Shown here in pieces: positions 41,111-53,965 of a stretch of DNA of 64,000 nucleotides. The notes below the pieces were generated by a model. That model did no database searches. It was not told where the DNA came from and saw only the letters and a program-made list of their open reading frames with translations. Origin of the DNA: Callaeas wilsoni (lineage: Eukaryota > Chordata > Aves > Passeriformes > Callaeidae). The DNA is taken from NCBI GenBank assembly GCA_013398955.1, contig VWPU01010316.1, positions 62,001 to 126,000 of the forward strand. Reading direction: 5' to 3'. The stretch's first letter is position 1. Each line of letters begins with the position of its first letter. Position numbers and translations under genes: made by a program.

Positions 41111-42734
41111 GTAAGTGCTTTGCTTTTTCAGGGCAGCTGTGGTATTGTCATTGTACCTGGTTCTCTGAGGGGTGCTTGTGGAGTGTAGTGCACGTAATCA
41201 GGAGGCTCTTGACTCGGTCCTAGATAAAAAGGTTTCACATGTGCTGTGTCATGCTACTGGCAGTTCTGAGCTTCAGAAGCGACTTTCAAGTAACACAATT
41301 TGGAGGTCTAAGAACTGCGGAAACCTCAGAAATTCTTCTCTCTGTCAGTAGGGGGTGGTTCTTGAATTTGTCAGTCGTTTTGGTTGCATCGATGTGTTGC
41401 TTTACTAAGACCAGTAAGGAATTTACTGCTTTTCTCTGCTCTGAGAAAGTTTGAACAGGTGGCCATTTGGGAGACAAACCGAAACAATATATATTTTTGC
41501 TCCTCCCTCTAGCTGCTTTCCCTGTCCAGAAAGCTATGAAATTCATAATGGTAACTTCATTTACTCATATTTGATGATAAAAGTAATGCGGCCTTCTTCA
41601 GTTGAGTAACTGCTGTGTTTCATGAACCAGATCTGTTTGATCTGTCTCTGGAAACTGCTATTACTTAAAATACTCTGTTTGCACCACCATTTTTATCATT
41701 TGGAGTAGTTCAATATGGAAGAAAGAAAATGCAAAGTCAGAGAACTGTGAATTTGATGAGCAGTCTGAACTGCCTTTAAAAGGCTGTCATCTTAGCAATA
41801 TCTAAGCCTGTGCCTTCAATAAGTATTCATGCCGGCATCTTTGTAGTTGAGAAAAGTTAACATCATCTGAGCATGTGCTGTTCAGTGTGGGCTGAGAGTC
41901 CAAGTCAACCCATGTCTTGCAATCAGCTGCCTATTTGGTCTTGCTGTTCCTCCTGGCTGTCCCCTCACTGCACCCTCAGCCATCTTGTTTTCATCTCATC
42001 TTCCAAAGAAACTGCTTGTTACAGTTGCACTTTAGTTGATTTTCTGTAGACTTAAATAAATGTCTATTTGGTTTTAGGCATTTTTTAAATTTAATACTAA
42101 GCGCTAGCTACCTAAAACCTTAGGATATGAGCTATATTTTGATTGCTTCAATAACAACATTACTAGCTGTAGTTGTGTTATGAAAGGTCTGTAATGCTGC
42201 CTGCAACTGGGAACTCCACAGGCATGCCAAGGCTCATGTAATGTGTTGACAAATACTCTGGATCTTGCCACAACCTAAAGGACTCTGTTGTAGTCTGTAA
42301 CTTGCTGCTCCAGAGTGGGGAGCTTCCCTTCCCATGCTTCTATCTCAAGTGACCAGTGAGAAAAAAGTAGAGCAGTTTTGTGACTGACTGTTCTGGGCAG
42401 AGGGTGGCAGAGGTGAAATTACAGCTCTTGTGACAAAAATGGAAAAAATGAGAATTTGCCATGAAACTTTTAAAATCCTCCAGTTTCTCGTCCCTGATCA
42501 GTTATGCAGTGTCTGTCATAGCAAGTACAATGTAACATAGCAAATATACTAAGACATAATAAAGAAACAGAACTCACAAAGGGTTCGAAAGGTCCAGATC
42601 CTCAGAAATTTTTTAGGTTATGGACATGCTCTGAAATCTCTGGGTGTTAGGTCTTAAAATAGTTCTTATGGAACAGTCATTTAAGTGCAAATCTTTATCA
42701 CCACTTTTCTTGTTATACATATTTTTTCCCCTAG
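41111..42734 (+). other. PHLPP1: Intron 7 of PHLPP1
   Basis: A 1624-nt phase-1 GT-AG intron with a consensus donor (gtaagt) and acceptor attttttcccctag. Nothing else was recognised. Confidence 0.94.
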
Positions 42735-42795
42735 AACTTGTTCACCTTGATGTGTATCCAGTTCCTAATTGCCTGGCTTATATGGATATTTCTAG
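42735..42795 (+). CDS. PHLPP1: PHLPP1 exon 8 (short LRR exon)
   Basis: At 61 nt this is the smallest exon in the window; phase 1 in, phase 2 out. With the G from exon 7 it reads ELVHLDVYPVPNCLAYMDIS, and the arginine codon is split AG|A. The YPVP insertion between two repeats is conserved in both PHLPP paralogues. It is too short to stand out as an open frame and was found from the protein continuity between exons 7 and 9, with matching splice sites (cccctag and gtaaga). Confidence 0.95.
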
Positions 42796-44683
42796 GTAAG
42801 AGTATGTTTTTTCTTGGACCTGTGAAATATGAATCAAAGAGACTCACGGATGGCAGTGATGACATTCACTGTCATGTTGCTGGGTGGGAATGGGGGTAGG
42901 AATTGGACCTTGGGATAAGAAAAGACTGATTTTCAGAGTTAGAGGATTTTTTTTTTTTCTGCTGGTCAGTTCTTTCCTGTTTCTTTTTTATAGCTTTACT
43001 TTTTTTTTTAAATTACTGCCCAAAGCAAAATTTGTATTCCTTTATAGTTAAAGAGTTTCCTTGATTTAAAGATTTCCTGTCTTATGGAGTTAGAACATGA
43101 TGATTCAAATGCGCCCCAGCCTGAGACTTGTACAGAAGTTACTTTGCAGCTATGTCTGCATCGTAAGCCCAGCGTAGGTGATGGTTTGATAGTTTACTCA
43201 TCAGTTTGGCAGCTCCTGCAGCTCCTTGTAGTTCTCCGCAGCCCTGGCTGCTGCAGGGATGTCTGCAGTTGCCATTTGAATGCATACGTAAATTTCACCT
43301 TAATGAGGAAGGTGGGATAGGGGAAGAAATGGAAAAGGGGGTGTTTTAGTTTGTTTCACAGTTCCAGGAATGAATCGGGAAAACATTTATACACGTGCTT
43401 AATGGCTGTCTTATTTAAGAAATTACTCATCTGCATTTAAAGTGGTAATCGCATTCATTAAAAAACCTGCTTAAAGCACTCACGCTATTGGGGGTGATCA
43501 TAACAATTAGTGAGCTAACCTGGGCTAGTGGCCATCAACTTGAAAGTTCCATCAGCCAAGTTACTCACATTGTGCACCTAAATGTAACAGGCTGGTGTGA
43601 CTAAATAAGTGATTTATTCAAAAGCGATCTTTGTAATGCTGTGTTCTCCATTTGTTTGTTAATGAAATTGGCGCAGAATGCATGATTTTGATCACAAAAC
43701 CCCTTTTGTGCTTCATTTCAGTGATGGCATTGTAACTAAATGAGTAGGGTGTCCTTAGCTTTTGGCTTGCTTGGAATTTGGGAAATCCCTTTGAGATAAG
43801 AAAGGAAGCTGTCTGAGAAGAGGGGTTGGGTTGCCACTGCATATTTTGATTGAGGACTATTGCAGGAATAAACTAAAGGATATGAGTACATGATTGATTT
43901 ACATTCATGCTTCGTAAGCATCCTATTCCTGAACTTCAGGTCTGCGAGTGCCTGACTATTGTTTGATGCCCAGTTTTGCATCTGTGTGTTCTGATTGAAG
44001 TAGTCATTATGTGAATGCATATGCACACAATCTCCTTCATTTATCTTGTGCTGCTAATTTTTGTCTTTAAGGCAGGATGCAGGAGTGCCCCACAGTGCCT
44101 ATTTGCATGTTTTCAGTGCAGTATTTGGAAAACCTTGCCTCCAAGACGTTAGTTTCCAGAAGGGTTAGTTTCTGTCAAGATAAAATGCAAGGAAAGCAAA
44201 ACAGCTGTCTTGAAAGATATACACGCACACAAAAAAATCGCTCTGTTCAGCGAGATAGCTAAAGAATGGCAGGGTGGATTTCAGTGAATTTGAGGGATAG
44301 AAGAGATATTTCAACTGTGTAGGGTGTGAATATCTTCTGAGGAGCATCTCAGAAATTTTCTTCTCCATGGAGAGATTTCAGCTTTGGTACTCTGATACTC
44401 TTAATACTCCCCTGATAATTTGGAAGCATTTTTTTCCCATTTTCTTAGTGACTGCACATGTAGGGAGATAGCACTGCTGTTAGCTTTCTTGCCCCCTTGC
44501 TCAGGACCCGACTGCGCTGGTAGTGCCCTTAGAGAAGGAGGGATGATGCAATCTCACAGGAAACATGCTATGTAGCAGATTTGTTTCCTGTAGGTGTCTG
44601 CATCTCTCTTGAGGCTGTATTCTTAATAGCCTTTACATCTCAATTATCATTTAGTTACACCTCTTTGTGTTCTTGATTCATAG
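42796..44683 (+). other. PHLPP1: Intron 8 of PHLPP1
   Basis: A 1888-nt phase-2 GT-AG intron; donor gtaaga, acceptor gtgttcttgattcatag. It contains two T-rich runs near 42949 and 42998. No gene or recognisable transposon was seen. Confidence 0.94.
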
Positions 44684-44779
44684 AAATCACCTGGAAAACC
44701 TTCCTGAGTGGGTGTGTGACAGCAGGAAACTGGAAGTGTTGGATGTTGGCCACAATCAGATACGTGAGCTGCCTGCCCG
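44684..44779 (+). CDS. PHLPP1: PHLPP1 exon 9 (one LRR plus)
   Basis: A 96-nt symmetric phase-2 exon encoding R-NHLENLPEWVCDSR followed by KLEVLDVGHNQIRELPAR. The last arginine codon is split CG|G at donor gtaagt. The PEWVC and LEVLDVGHNQI motifs are PHLPP1-like. Being symmetric, it could be skipped in frame (32 residues, a little over one repeat). Confidence 0.96.
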
Positions 44780-45512
44780 GTAAGTCTTACAGACCAGTTG
44801 CACAATGTGGAACAGGATAAACAATTCAAAAATAATTGCTGACTCAGTGTTTAGCTTGTTCCAGTGACTGTCAGGGCTGTTTTATCTTTTGTTTGATTTT
44901 ATTTTTACCTTGTGGGGTGTCGTCATGCCTCAAGCTTCCACCCAGCCTTTCTTCTTTTACTTTCATGCAGAGAAAGTAGTGCCTTTGAACTCTGAAGCTG
45001 TTCATGTGGCTGTTCAGGCAGGAAAGCCCTTCATTTTTAATACTGAATATTAAATATTTACAGCCATAACTTTACATGACAGTTTAGAGATCCAGCACTT
45101 GTAACTTAGTTTCAGTGATGTTTGGAGACTCCAGTTCAGAGCCCTGTTTAACTGAAAAAGAATTTAAAGAAGGGAAAGCCTCATCAAGCAAGTAAACTCC
45201 TGCAAGAAGAGCAATTGCCTTCACTACCAAGGTCATCTCTTTTCCAGAAGTCTAAACTTAAAATTGATAAATATAAATGCTAGAAAAGAAGTGAAGAGGA
45301 AGCAAAATAGGAGTTGAGTTTAAATAATGAGTGGCTCTTGCTATTATTTGTTCTAGAGAGAGCTGTCTGTTCCAGGTGAGTTATACTGCTTAGGTGGTGG
45401 TGTTGGGCATTTTTAAATTCCTGCCTTCACTGGAAGAGAGCTGTCATTTCAGGTTATTCTGTACGCTTTGAAAGAGATGTTGTGAGAGACGATGATGTAT
45501 CATGAGCTACTA

Positions 45513-45568
45513 AATCACAGAATAAGCTGAGCTGGAAGGGACCCACAAGGATCACCAAGTACAAATAT
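45513..45568 (-). mobile_element. CR1 LINE 3' tail remnant
   Basis: The + strand reads aatcacagaataagctgagc, then tggaagggacccacaaggat, then caccaagtac. This is the antisense form of a CR1 3' terminus of the 'atcacagaat...ggaagggaccc...ggatcatc' type. About 55 bp remain. Confidence 0.75.
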
Positions 45569-47030
45569 TTTCCTTAAGGAGCTGTAAAGCACAGAAAAGA
45601 ATCAGAAACCAAGAATGGTAGTTTTTTCTGGGTCAGAGGAATGTGTAAGATGGTGTAAACCTGGCCATTTTAGTGTCAGAAATGGGAAGAGAATAGATTT
45701 CAGAAATATGGGCAGAAGAGGATGTGAGGAGATTTACCAAGCAAACTAACAGGCTGATGTTCAGAGTATTAATCCCTCTGTTTTTTCATACACACACGGA
45801 AGAATGAAGCTGTGCCTACTCAGAAGGTGGGGATGTAAAAGTTCATTTTTCTTTCATTTGCACTTCATAACAGCCAGGACTTTCAAGGCATACCGGATAT
45901 CTCTGGGAGATTAATGATTAGCTGAAATTAGGTACAGTCAACATCCCACTTGTCTCTCCTGCCATCTTATCATTAACCCCAGGAAATAGCTTATCTCTGA
46001 AAGTTCTTCTTTGTAGTATATGTCTAGATAGCTTAGCTCCTAATAAGTCAGCTCAGTTTAAGGTCCTGTTCCATTCAAAAGGCAAGCTTTGAATATCTGT
46101 TAAACTTTAGGGGAAATTCGGGTCTGGACTCAAATGCGAATGGCTCAACATGCCTAGGTATTAAGTAAATGCAAGTAAAAGCTCAATAAGTGTGTTCAAG
46201 TGCACTGCCGTGTGCTTTTTCTTCTACATAGAATAGAAAACCTGTGAAGTGAATCAGCAGGGCTCTCCTAGGAGGCTGCTTGTGACACTTAAACACAAAT
46301 GTTCAAGCCTTGAGTGACCAGCAGTTTCCTGGTGGAGTGAAGGTTGCATCTGATCTAAACAAACCACAGTTGATGCTGTGTGTTTGCCTCTTGAAACAGA
46401 AAAATAATCTTTGAAGATAGAGTTGAAGTAGTTGAGATGGAGGTTTCTGTACTAGCATTTGTCTCAATTAAGGAAAAAGGGAAAATGTTCCCTGGACTGT
46501 AATGCAACCGTTTTAGCTTTAAAAGTACTGAAAAATAACAGAATGGGTACTTTGTCTTAGGTATGCAGGACAAATTCATAAAATCATACTGCCAAAGAAA
46601 AAGGAAACGCTTCAATTAGGAGTTGCCAAAATGACCTTGTTGCCATCAGTGAATAGATGTTTGTATGTGTTTTTGTTCCTTTTTGTCTGTTTTTAAAAAA
46701 GATCTATTTGTATTCAACATTGTGTTCTCTTGAAGAGTTGCTTACTAAAGGAATTGGTAGAATGCTTACACCAAACCATGTTTTCTGAGAAGATGCTGCT
46801 GCTGAATGACGTGCTTGTCCTTAGAATTTACTGATTTCACCAAAACTTCCAGTGGGAATTGGGCAAGTGGGAAAGCTGCCTGTATGGAAGAGCAGTCCCA
46901 GCATCCTGGTTCCCCACCCAGGTTGAGAACTAGGCGTCCCAGGCTCATCAGGAGCTTGTTTAGTTAAATGCTCTTCAACCAGCCCAGTTCCTTCAGTGCT
47001 TGTGTGACTTGAAAAATAAGAGAAAGCAAA

Positions 47031-47067
47031 TTAAAACAAACCAAAACCAACCAAAACCCCCCAAAGA
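47031..47067. repeat. A/C-rich low-complexity stretch
   Basis: A short run of AAAAC, AACC and ACCCCCC words (aaacaaaccaaaaccaacc and following). It resembles the complement of the G/T-rich tracts at 32311-32450 and about 53897-53965. Confidence 0.5.
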
Positions 47068-48564
47068 TTTGCTCAGTTCTTTTTAATTATGGAAAAAGGA
47101 AATCTCTGAAGTTTTTGCCACAATTTGAACTTTTTTTTATTTTAAAATGGCCCTGCCCCCCCATCTCAAAAAAACCTCAAAATGAATTTTTTTTTATGTT
47201 TTTCTGTCAACCAGTTCTGCTTTCTACTCTGATATTTGGTGTTGATGGTGTTAGCCAGTCTCAAAAAATAGAATATAAAGGCAAATCCATAATGGAGAGA
47301 TTTTCAAGTAAAAATAAAGTAAACTAAAAATGGTTAAATAACAAATACATAGTGGATAGGCTTATCACTTTTGGTAGGTCTTTTCACCCTGTGCTGAGCC
47401 TTCTGGAATGATAGGGCTGGCTGTTGACTTGTATCCATGGTCATAACTCAGACAATCCAGCCAAGTGAGATAACTGTTAACACTGGCGTGCGGATACCGA
47501 GAGTGACTGTATCTGTCAAGGGGAAAATACTCAGCCTACTTGATTGATGATTTTGGCACAATAATCCCATGACCTGATGCATTGTAGGGAAGGGGCAGGG
47601 AGGCTCGTTGTGTGTATTTGGGTCATTGTGACAGAGGGAAGAAGATTTTTGCCTTAATGCTGAGTAATTCGAGAGTATTTGATTGAAGCAGGTCAGCATG
47701 TTGCATGGGCTCACCAGATTAAACAGTACTGTAGCAGGCATGTAAGACAAATGTAAAACAGGTGGCAGATGAAGAATAATCTTTTTTTCTTGATTTGCTG
47801 AAAGTGGTTTCTGTTCAAAATTGAGAGTTGCTCCATTTCTGGTGTCTTTCGGTGCCTTCATTCCATTGTTTATCCTGCAAATTTCAGCTATACTGTTTGA
47901 TCAGAACAGCTGTTTTTCTCTTTATGTTGCTCTTGTCTCCTCTCCCCTTCTCCCCCAGCCCCACAAAAAATGGAGCAGGGGGCTGGGACTCCAGGTCATC
48001 TATTGCTTGTGAAAGCTCAAGAAAGTAAAGCCGATTAGATAAATTTCATTCGCCATAAAACTGGAAAGGAGGCTTTATGTAAGTCTGGTATTAACAGAAA
48101 AGAAAAATTGTGGGGGTGGGAAATTGCATTGGATTATGAGTCAGCACATGATGAGTAGGGCACTATAAAGCTTGTGGGGTGACTGGTGGTTTCACCCCCA
48201 CTTCTGAAGTGCTTGCATTAGCTAGGGGGATCCCACATGTGCAGATTTCTGCAGCCTTTGTTGGTAATTACCTCCTTGACTGTCGTGCTTCTATATTCAT
48301 ATTTTATACAGTGCCATAAAATAACCCTTTGTCACTACTTTCACTCCTGAATCATCTGTGAACCTCCTTCCCTGTCTCTGAAAACCTTTTGAAGAAGTTG
48401 GTGGAGAGTGGGAAGACATTCTTGGATCTGTGCGTAATTAATACCATGTCTGCTAATCAGTTGGCTGAATCACTTTCTTGTAACGAACCACGATACCATA
48501 TCTAAAGTATCAAACTCTTCAGTTTAAATTTTTCTCAATTTTGGTGTTTTTTATTTCTCTTAAG

Positions 48565-48720
48565 GTTGTTTTACAATAGTAGCTTGCGTAAGCTGCTGGC
48601 AGGACACAACATGTTAGGAAGGCTCCCAGATCGGCTCGAGCGAACGCAGGTGGAGGTCCTGGACGTGCAGCACAACCAGCTCCTGGAACTGCCATCTAAC
48701 CTGCTTTTGAAAGCAGACAG
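48565..48720 (+). CDS. PHLPP1: PHLPP1 exon 10 (two LRRs)
   Basis: A 156-nt symmetric phase-2 exon after atttctcttaag. It reads LFYNSSLRKLLAGHNMLGRL, PDRLERTQ, VEVLDVQHNQLLELPSNLL and ends KAD-S with the serine codon split AG|C at donor gtaaaa. The codons around 48630-48700 are rich in G/C third positions (CTCGAGCGAACGCAGGTGG), unlike the flanking introns. This supports real coding sequence. Confidence 0.96.
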
Positions 48721-49965
48721 GTAAAATTATAAAGAAATTTGATCTTTTTGACTTGCATGTGATGAACTTTGCTTGGCATGTTACTTCCTGGTTCAAAGGG
48801 TAATCTGAGGTTCCCCTCATTTGAAAGTTGCCAAGCCTTGTGTGGTAAGAACAGATGTCTGCCCAACTCACCAAAACACATTCTTTATATTCTGGTTTTG
48901 TTTCCTTATATGGTTGCTTCTTTTTTCCCACCAAGCTCCTGCTGAACACCTACTTCTTGAAATCTAGCTGTAGAGTTAAGCACATGCTATTTTCTACTAC
49001 ATCCACTGAAATGGTTTAGTGGCAGTTTCTTTAAATACATATTTCTTGGACTTGTTTGATGGAGTGTGAAAGCTTTTTTTTCCCCCCTTCAGTCAGAGGC
49101 TAGAACTTATTTATACCTGTCAAACAAAACAAAATCTGTGCATAAGGCTGTCAGAATAATTCAGTTATTCCCCTGTCCCTGATTTTTGAAATTTTTTTAT
49201 GCTTTTCAAATGTTTGTCACTAATTTAGCTGGTGTCACCACTTGATCTGCTTTCTGTATTCTTATTTTTATGCTGTTATTTCTTTAGTATCAGAGTCTTC
49301 AAGGTTTTGGATTTTTTTCTGAATACGAACATAACGTTCAAGTGACTCTGATTGAACTATAGGAGATTGGTAGCATCATCTGGGTATGGTGGATGGGGTG
49401 GCCCCACTTGGTGTCAGCATTCCTTGCACCTTTTCACTTCCACATATAGTCATGGGATTTCTGAGTGCTCAACGCATGCATAATTTAACAGACAGTGAGA
49501 TTGTGTGCAGTGGGGTTTTATTTCTGATCCTAGCTGTGACAAAAGGAATGCATAGCTCCTGGCTTTCTTGAGAGTCGCAGAAGCAAAAGAGGTGGTGATC
49601 TCGCTGGCAGAGCTCCTTTCCCAATTAAGAGTATTGCAAAACCCCTCCTTTTATACTGTTGTTAATTCTGTCATGGGCCTCTGATTAAATTTCCTGGAAT
49701 TCACTTGGAGAATTAGGTTGGTGGTTGAGGTGCTTTCTGAATAAACTCTCTAACTGTCCCACGTTGAAATTCCTATCTGTTAACTGGGAAAGGAAAGAAA
49801 CCTTTAAGTAAGTTTCAGAGAGTTCCTGGCATCTTTGAAAGCAAAGAGAGAAATTATTTTATAAAATTTGTATTTAAAACAGGTTGTAGGTCTAGGATGT
49901 AGTGTAGTCCCATTTTGGTAGGGAGAGAACCTGATTTTTTTTGTGCTGCAGCTCATCTGTAGGCG

Positions 49966-49966
<1 letters not shown>

Positions 49967-50021
<55 letters not shown>
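49967..50021. repeat. Pure poly(T) tract, 55 bases
   Basis: Fifty-five consecutive T residues with no interruption. There is no AATAAA on the minus strand in the flank at 50022-50130, so it does not look like a retrocopy tail. Open frames translating it as poly-Phe or poly-Lys are artefacts. The exact length is probably polymorphic and unreliable. Confidence 0.95.
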
Positions 50022-50022
<1 letters not shown>

Positions 50023-52181
50023 TGGTGCCAAAGTGAACAAGTACAAGCTAAAACCAGGACTGGGGATAGATTCCCAGAAGTTTACTGGGAATATGCTGAG
50101 AAGAGGTAGAACTAAGGAATATTTTGAATAAGAGTGTTAAGTGGCTGATTGAGGCTTGGGGAGGTTTTGCCCTCTGCAGCTTTTGAGCAGTACAGGGCAC
50201 ATGTTTTCAAAGTCTTCTACAGGTCTTAACAAAGTCATGCACCATCACAGGAGATGAACAGAGCTTACCTGTTCTGGCATCTCATCACCAGTGCAGCCTC
50301 CCTTGCCTGTGATGATAGTAGAAGCAGTTAGCTTGCGTAGGGTTTTCCTTGTTGATCTCTGCCCTTTAACTTGGTTTAAGGTGGCATGGCTTGTCCATGC
50401 TGGTGCTCCTATGACTGCTGCAAAAGTGAGAATTCTGAAGGAAAACAGCAGTACAGGTTAATATGTTAGTGTACAATGTCAGAGTTTTTAGTTTGGAATT
50501 TCCTACACAAAACTTCTTTCCTTTTGTTTTCAAATGCTTGCATCTATCAGCAGTTAAGTGTCAACAGAAATGGGTCTGGAAAGGTGTTCAGGAGATTGTT
50601 TTGTTTTAAAAAGGTAAAATGCTTCTCTTCTCCAAGCATTCCCTGGGAAGCACAATCTGTGCTGCCAGACGTGCCAAGAGAACTGGTTCTCCTGAGTGGT
50701 GTGCCATGGTCTCTACCCAGCGTGTAATATTGGACAAATCACTTTACCTTACAGAACCTTTATCTCTGCATAAAATGACTTGCCTTTTACAGCCTTGAAA
50801 AGATTAGGGTTTGTTTTGGTTTGGTTTTTTTGAAAGGTGCTCGGGTCTGTGCAACTGACAGATGATATCTTGTCTGGATATGAAGTCTCATGCTGTGAAT
50901 TATAAACACTTTCTCTTTCTCAATCCTGAATATTTGACAAAGTGGGTGTGAAGTGCCTTGGGCAAACTTCAGTGCAAGTACTGGTGGGCTTTGACATCTA
51001 GAACATCTGAGGAAGGAAAGGAAATCGGTGCCCTGATGCACGAAGAGAGAATATCACTTTCACCAAAAAAAAAAAACCCAAACCCCAAATACTGAAGAAC
51101 CTCCGTTCTCTTCATAAAAGAATCTATGAACATTGATTTTCTACCTTAATCCTTGAAAAAACAATGAAAAGGTGTCATTTTCCACTGAAGAGTATAATTA
51201 GGGATATTATGTTGGTCTGCTTTTTAATTAATTTTCTATTTTAAACTGTTAGTCAAGGAGAAATTGAGGACTAGCCTATGAAACATCTCTCTGACAGAGA
51301 CAGAACTTGGTTCTGTTTATTGCACTGAAAGTATGCACATCTTGATCATGTTAGCAAGGATTTCTCTTGTGAGGTGGGGATTTTCTTGGCAAGATGAGTG
51401 CTACAGAGGCAGCCAGATAATCTCTTCATTTCTCATTACCATATGCTGGAAAAACAGAGAATTCATGCAAGTGCTGCAGCTGACGGGCAAAATTCCCAAA
51501 CTGAGTCCTGAACCTTTTTTCGTGCACCTGCATTCCTGAAGCCTTTCATTTTATCCTCTGCTGCATCTGTTGTGATGCCTTTTCTGCTGTCCAGTTCTCA
51601 TACAGACTTTTTATTGCCTTCCTTGAGCAGCTTGCATTGAACTCCCATTTAATGGCATGGAAACTGTTGCGCCAAGTGGTCTCCAGGCGAGACGAATGAG
51701 TATTCAAGAGCTTTAGCTGGGCACAGTAGAAAAGCAGTGACAGTGGTCAGGGCAGGGTTAAAAATGGAGAAGCACAGTAGTAAGATGGGCAAGAGTTTAT
51801 CTCTTGCCTAAGCATCCTTTCCAGTTAGAATGAATGTTTCAATATCAACCCCTAAAACCTCTTGGACTGCTTAAAGCATTTGTGTGGTGAAGATGCCTAG
51901 CTGTGATGTGCACAGCTTAAACCTTGGGCTTGTTTTGCAGTGTCTGGTAGTGGCCAGCTGTGGTGGTTAAGCCAATGTCAGCTATTCAGAGCTTGTCTAG
52001 ACTCTGTCTGCATAATTTTTGTTTTCAGCTTTGTTCAGCTGTTCTTACCTCATTTGATTTTCTGTTTGTTTTGAATTTATTTTATTTGAGTTTGGTTTTT
52101 GCTGGAGTTCTGGAAGGCGACCCAGTTAAATTTTCTCTTGTTTGATATTTGCCATTTCCACCCACTGTGTCTGCTTCTTTG

Positions 52182-52208
52182 TGATGCAAGGATTCAGTCC
52201 TTGCATCA
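52182..52208. repeat. Perfect 11-bp inverted repeat with 5-nt loop
   Basis: The arms tgatgcaagga (52182-52192) and tccttgcatca (52198-52208) are exact reverse complements around loop ttcag. It can form a short hairpin in either strand. No adjoining element was recognised. Confidence 0.8.
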
Positions 52209-53896
52209 TCCTTCCCCTGGATGCCAGGGAAGTGTGAGGGAGGAAACCAAGTCAAATGAATGCCAAGTGCAATTGAGTGTTAGATGCACATGCTTGTGTT
52301 GCAGAAATGCTTAGCTGCATTTGTCTCTTTGTTGCTAGGTTAAGGATTTGCAAGCAGGTACTTTGGAAACTGGGGAAATCCCAGTTAATAAAATAGCTAA
52401 AGATAGGTTAGAAAGTAAGAGCTGACGAGACAGCAGCAGTTAAGTGGTGTTTTTGGCAGTCCATCAACAGGAAGGGGATTCACTTGAATGTTTCCGTCTT
52501 TTAATTTATTTTATTTATTTATTTTTTAAAGAAGAGCTACTCTCTTCTGCACAGGCTGGCAAAACAGCTTTGATTTCTTCCCTCTCTCTCTTTTTCTCCC
52601 CCAGACATGCTTAGGTTACAAGATTCTTCCTCACACACTTGCCACCACATTCATAAATTATTTTAGTCTTAGGCAGTCAGAAATTGAGGGCATGTCTCTG
52701 CAGAAGGCACTGAAGAAGAAATTTTGTATTTTGATTACTCTGTACCTGGTGGAGATCTTGGGGCATAGGCCAAACTGGAGATTTTGATTTTTCTGTGTAT
52801 TCTCTTTTAGCAACTGCAGTGTTCTTTCCAACTCTTATCAGTACTTTCAAGCTAAACACAGTGGTTTTGATTTGCTGCTGCTTCACCAAAGAATGCCGTT
52901 GTCTGTGTTCCTCTTTTTAATGTCAAACATTCCTAAGCTTTTTGGAGAACTTATATTTTTTCAGCGATGGCTGCATCTTACCCAGCAAGGCAAGTTTGTC
53001 AAGCTATCTCAGAAAACGGTGACGAATTCAGGGGTGCTGTATTCTCACAATTGTCTGTTTTCAACTTTGTGTGTGCTAGAGGTAGGCATTGGTAGGCAAA
53101 GTTCAAACCTTCTGCCGTTTTATATAGAAGATATTCTTCCTCTGCTTTTAGAAGTTCAGATTGAAATCAGAATCTTCTGGGTATGAATAGGAAATGGATA
53201 TGACTGCGTATTAGGTGTTTTTAGTTGAACTAAATTCATGTCCTTGATTGTAGCCTATTCTTTGAGACAGTCTTTTTTCTTATTTTGTCTTCTGGAGAAG
53301 TTAAGTCCAGCAAGGGACTTAATACCCCAAAGGTGACTCATTCCAGCCAGAGATCACTGTTTGTATTATTACTCCAGAGGAGAATATTCACCTTGTCGAA
53401 GCTGAAGAATCCAGACGTCTCCCTGCCAGCACCTTCACTTCTTCCTTCATCTGCAACGCTCTTTTGTACTTGTTAATTCATGCTTTCCTGGCTGTATTGT
53501 ACTCTGGTATGTGTGCAGGCTGCTGAATTCAGGTCTTTGTAGTGATGCTGTAGTTTTTTTCATGAGCTTGTGGTATAGTGTGTGGGTGGAATTGGAAAGG
53601 GAAACAATTAATTTTGGACTGAGCTTTAATACTTGACATTCTGCTTCCATCTGATAAGCAGTATGAGTGGGATATCTTCAAGGAACATGAATCAGTTTAA
53701 GTCCATGCACAAGAGAGATGGGAACAGTTGTGCCCAAGTAAATTTCCACTCCTCTGGAGGGCATTTGTAAGATGTGCCTTCTAAGGTAGCAGCTGGCGCA
53801 TTGCACAAGGATGAAGAAATAGGGGAGTGGAAATAACCTGGAGGAGGATTTCTCTGTTAAATCAGTGCGAGGGCAAACCTGATGGGCAGCTACAGT

Positions 53897-53965
53897 TTTA
53901 GGTTTTGCTGGGGTTTTTTGCTTGTTGGGTTTTAGTTGTGGGGGGTTTTTGGGTTGTTTCTTAAC
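53897..53965. repeat. G/T-rich low-complexity stretch
   Basis: The + strand is dominated by GGTTTT, GGGGTTTTTT and TTGGG words, including a GGGGGG run at 53941-53946. Its composition matches the stretch at 32311-32450. Confidence 0.5.

Larger units (their letters stand above)
44780..48564 (+). other. PHLPP1: Intron 9 of PHLPP1
   Basis: A 3785-nt phase-2 GT-AG intron with a consensus donor (gtaagt). The acceptor, ttttttatttctcttaag, ends in AAG. It contains a CR1 tail remnant at 45513-45568 and an A/C-rich low-complexity stretch at about 47031-47067. No gene was seen. Confidence 0.94.

Noticed and set aside
40819..41223. Open reading past the exon 7 donor (likewise past exons 2 and 12), suggesting truncated isoforms by intron retention
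   Set aside because: The donors are consensus, and no polyadenylation signal was seen close downstream. The extra residues are not PHLPP-like.
49804..50131. Open frames with poly-Lys and poly-Phe runs
   Set aside because: They only translate the 55-base homopolymer.
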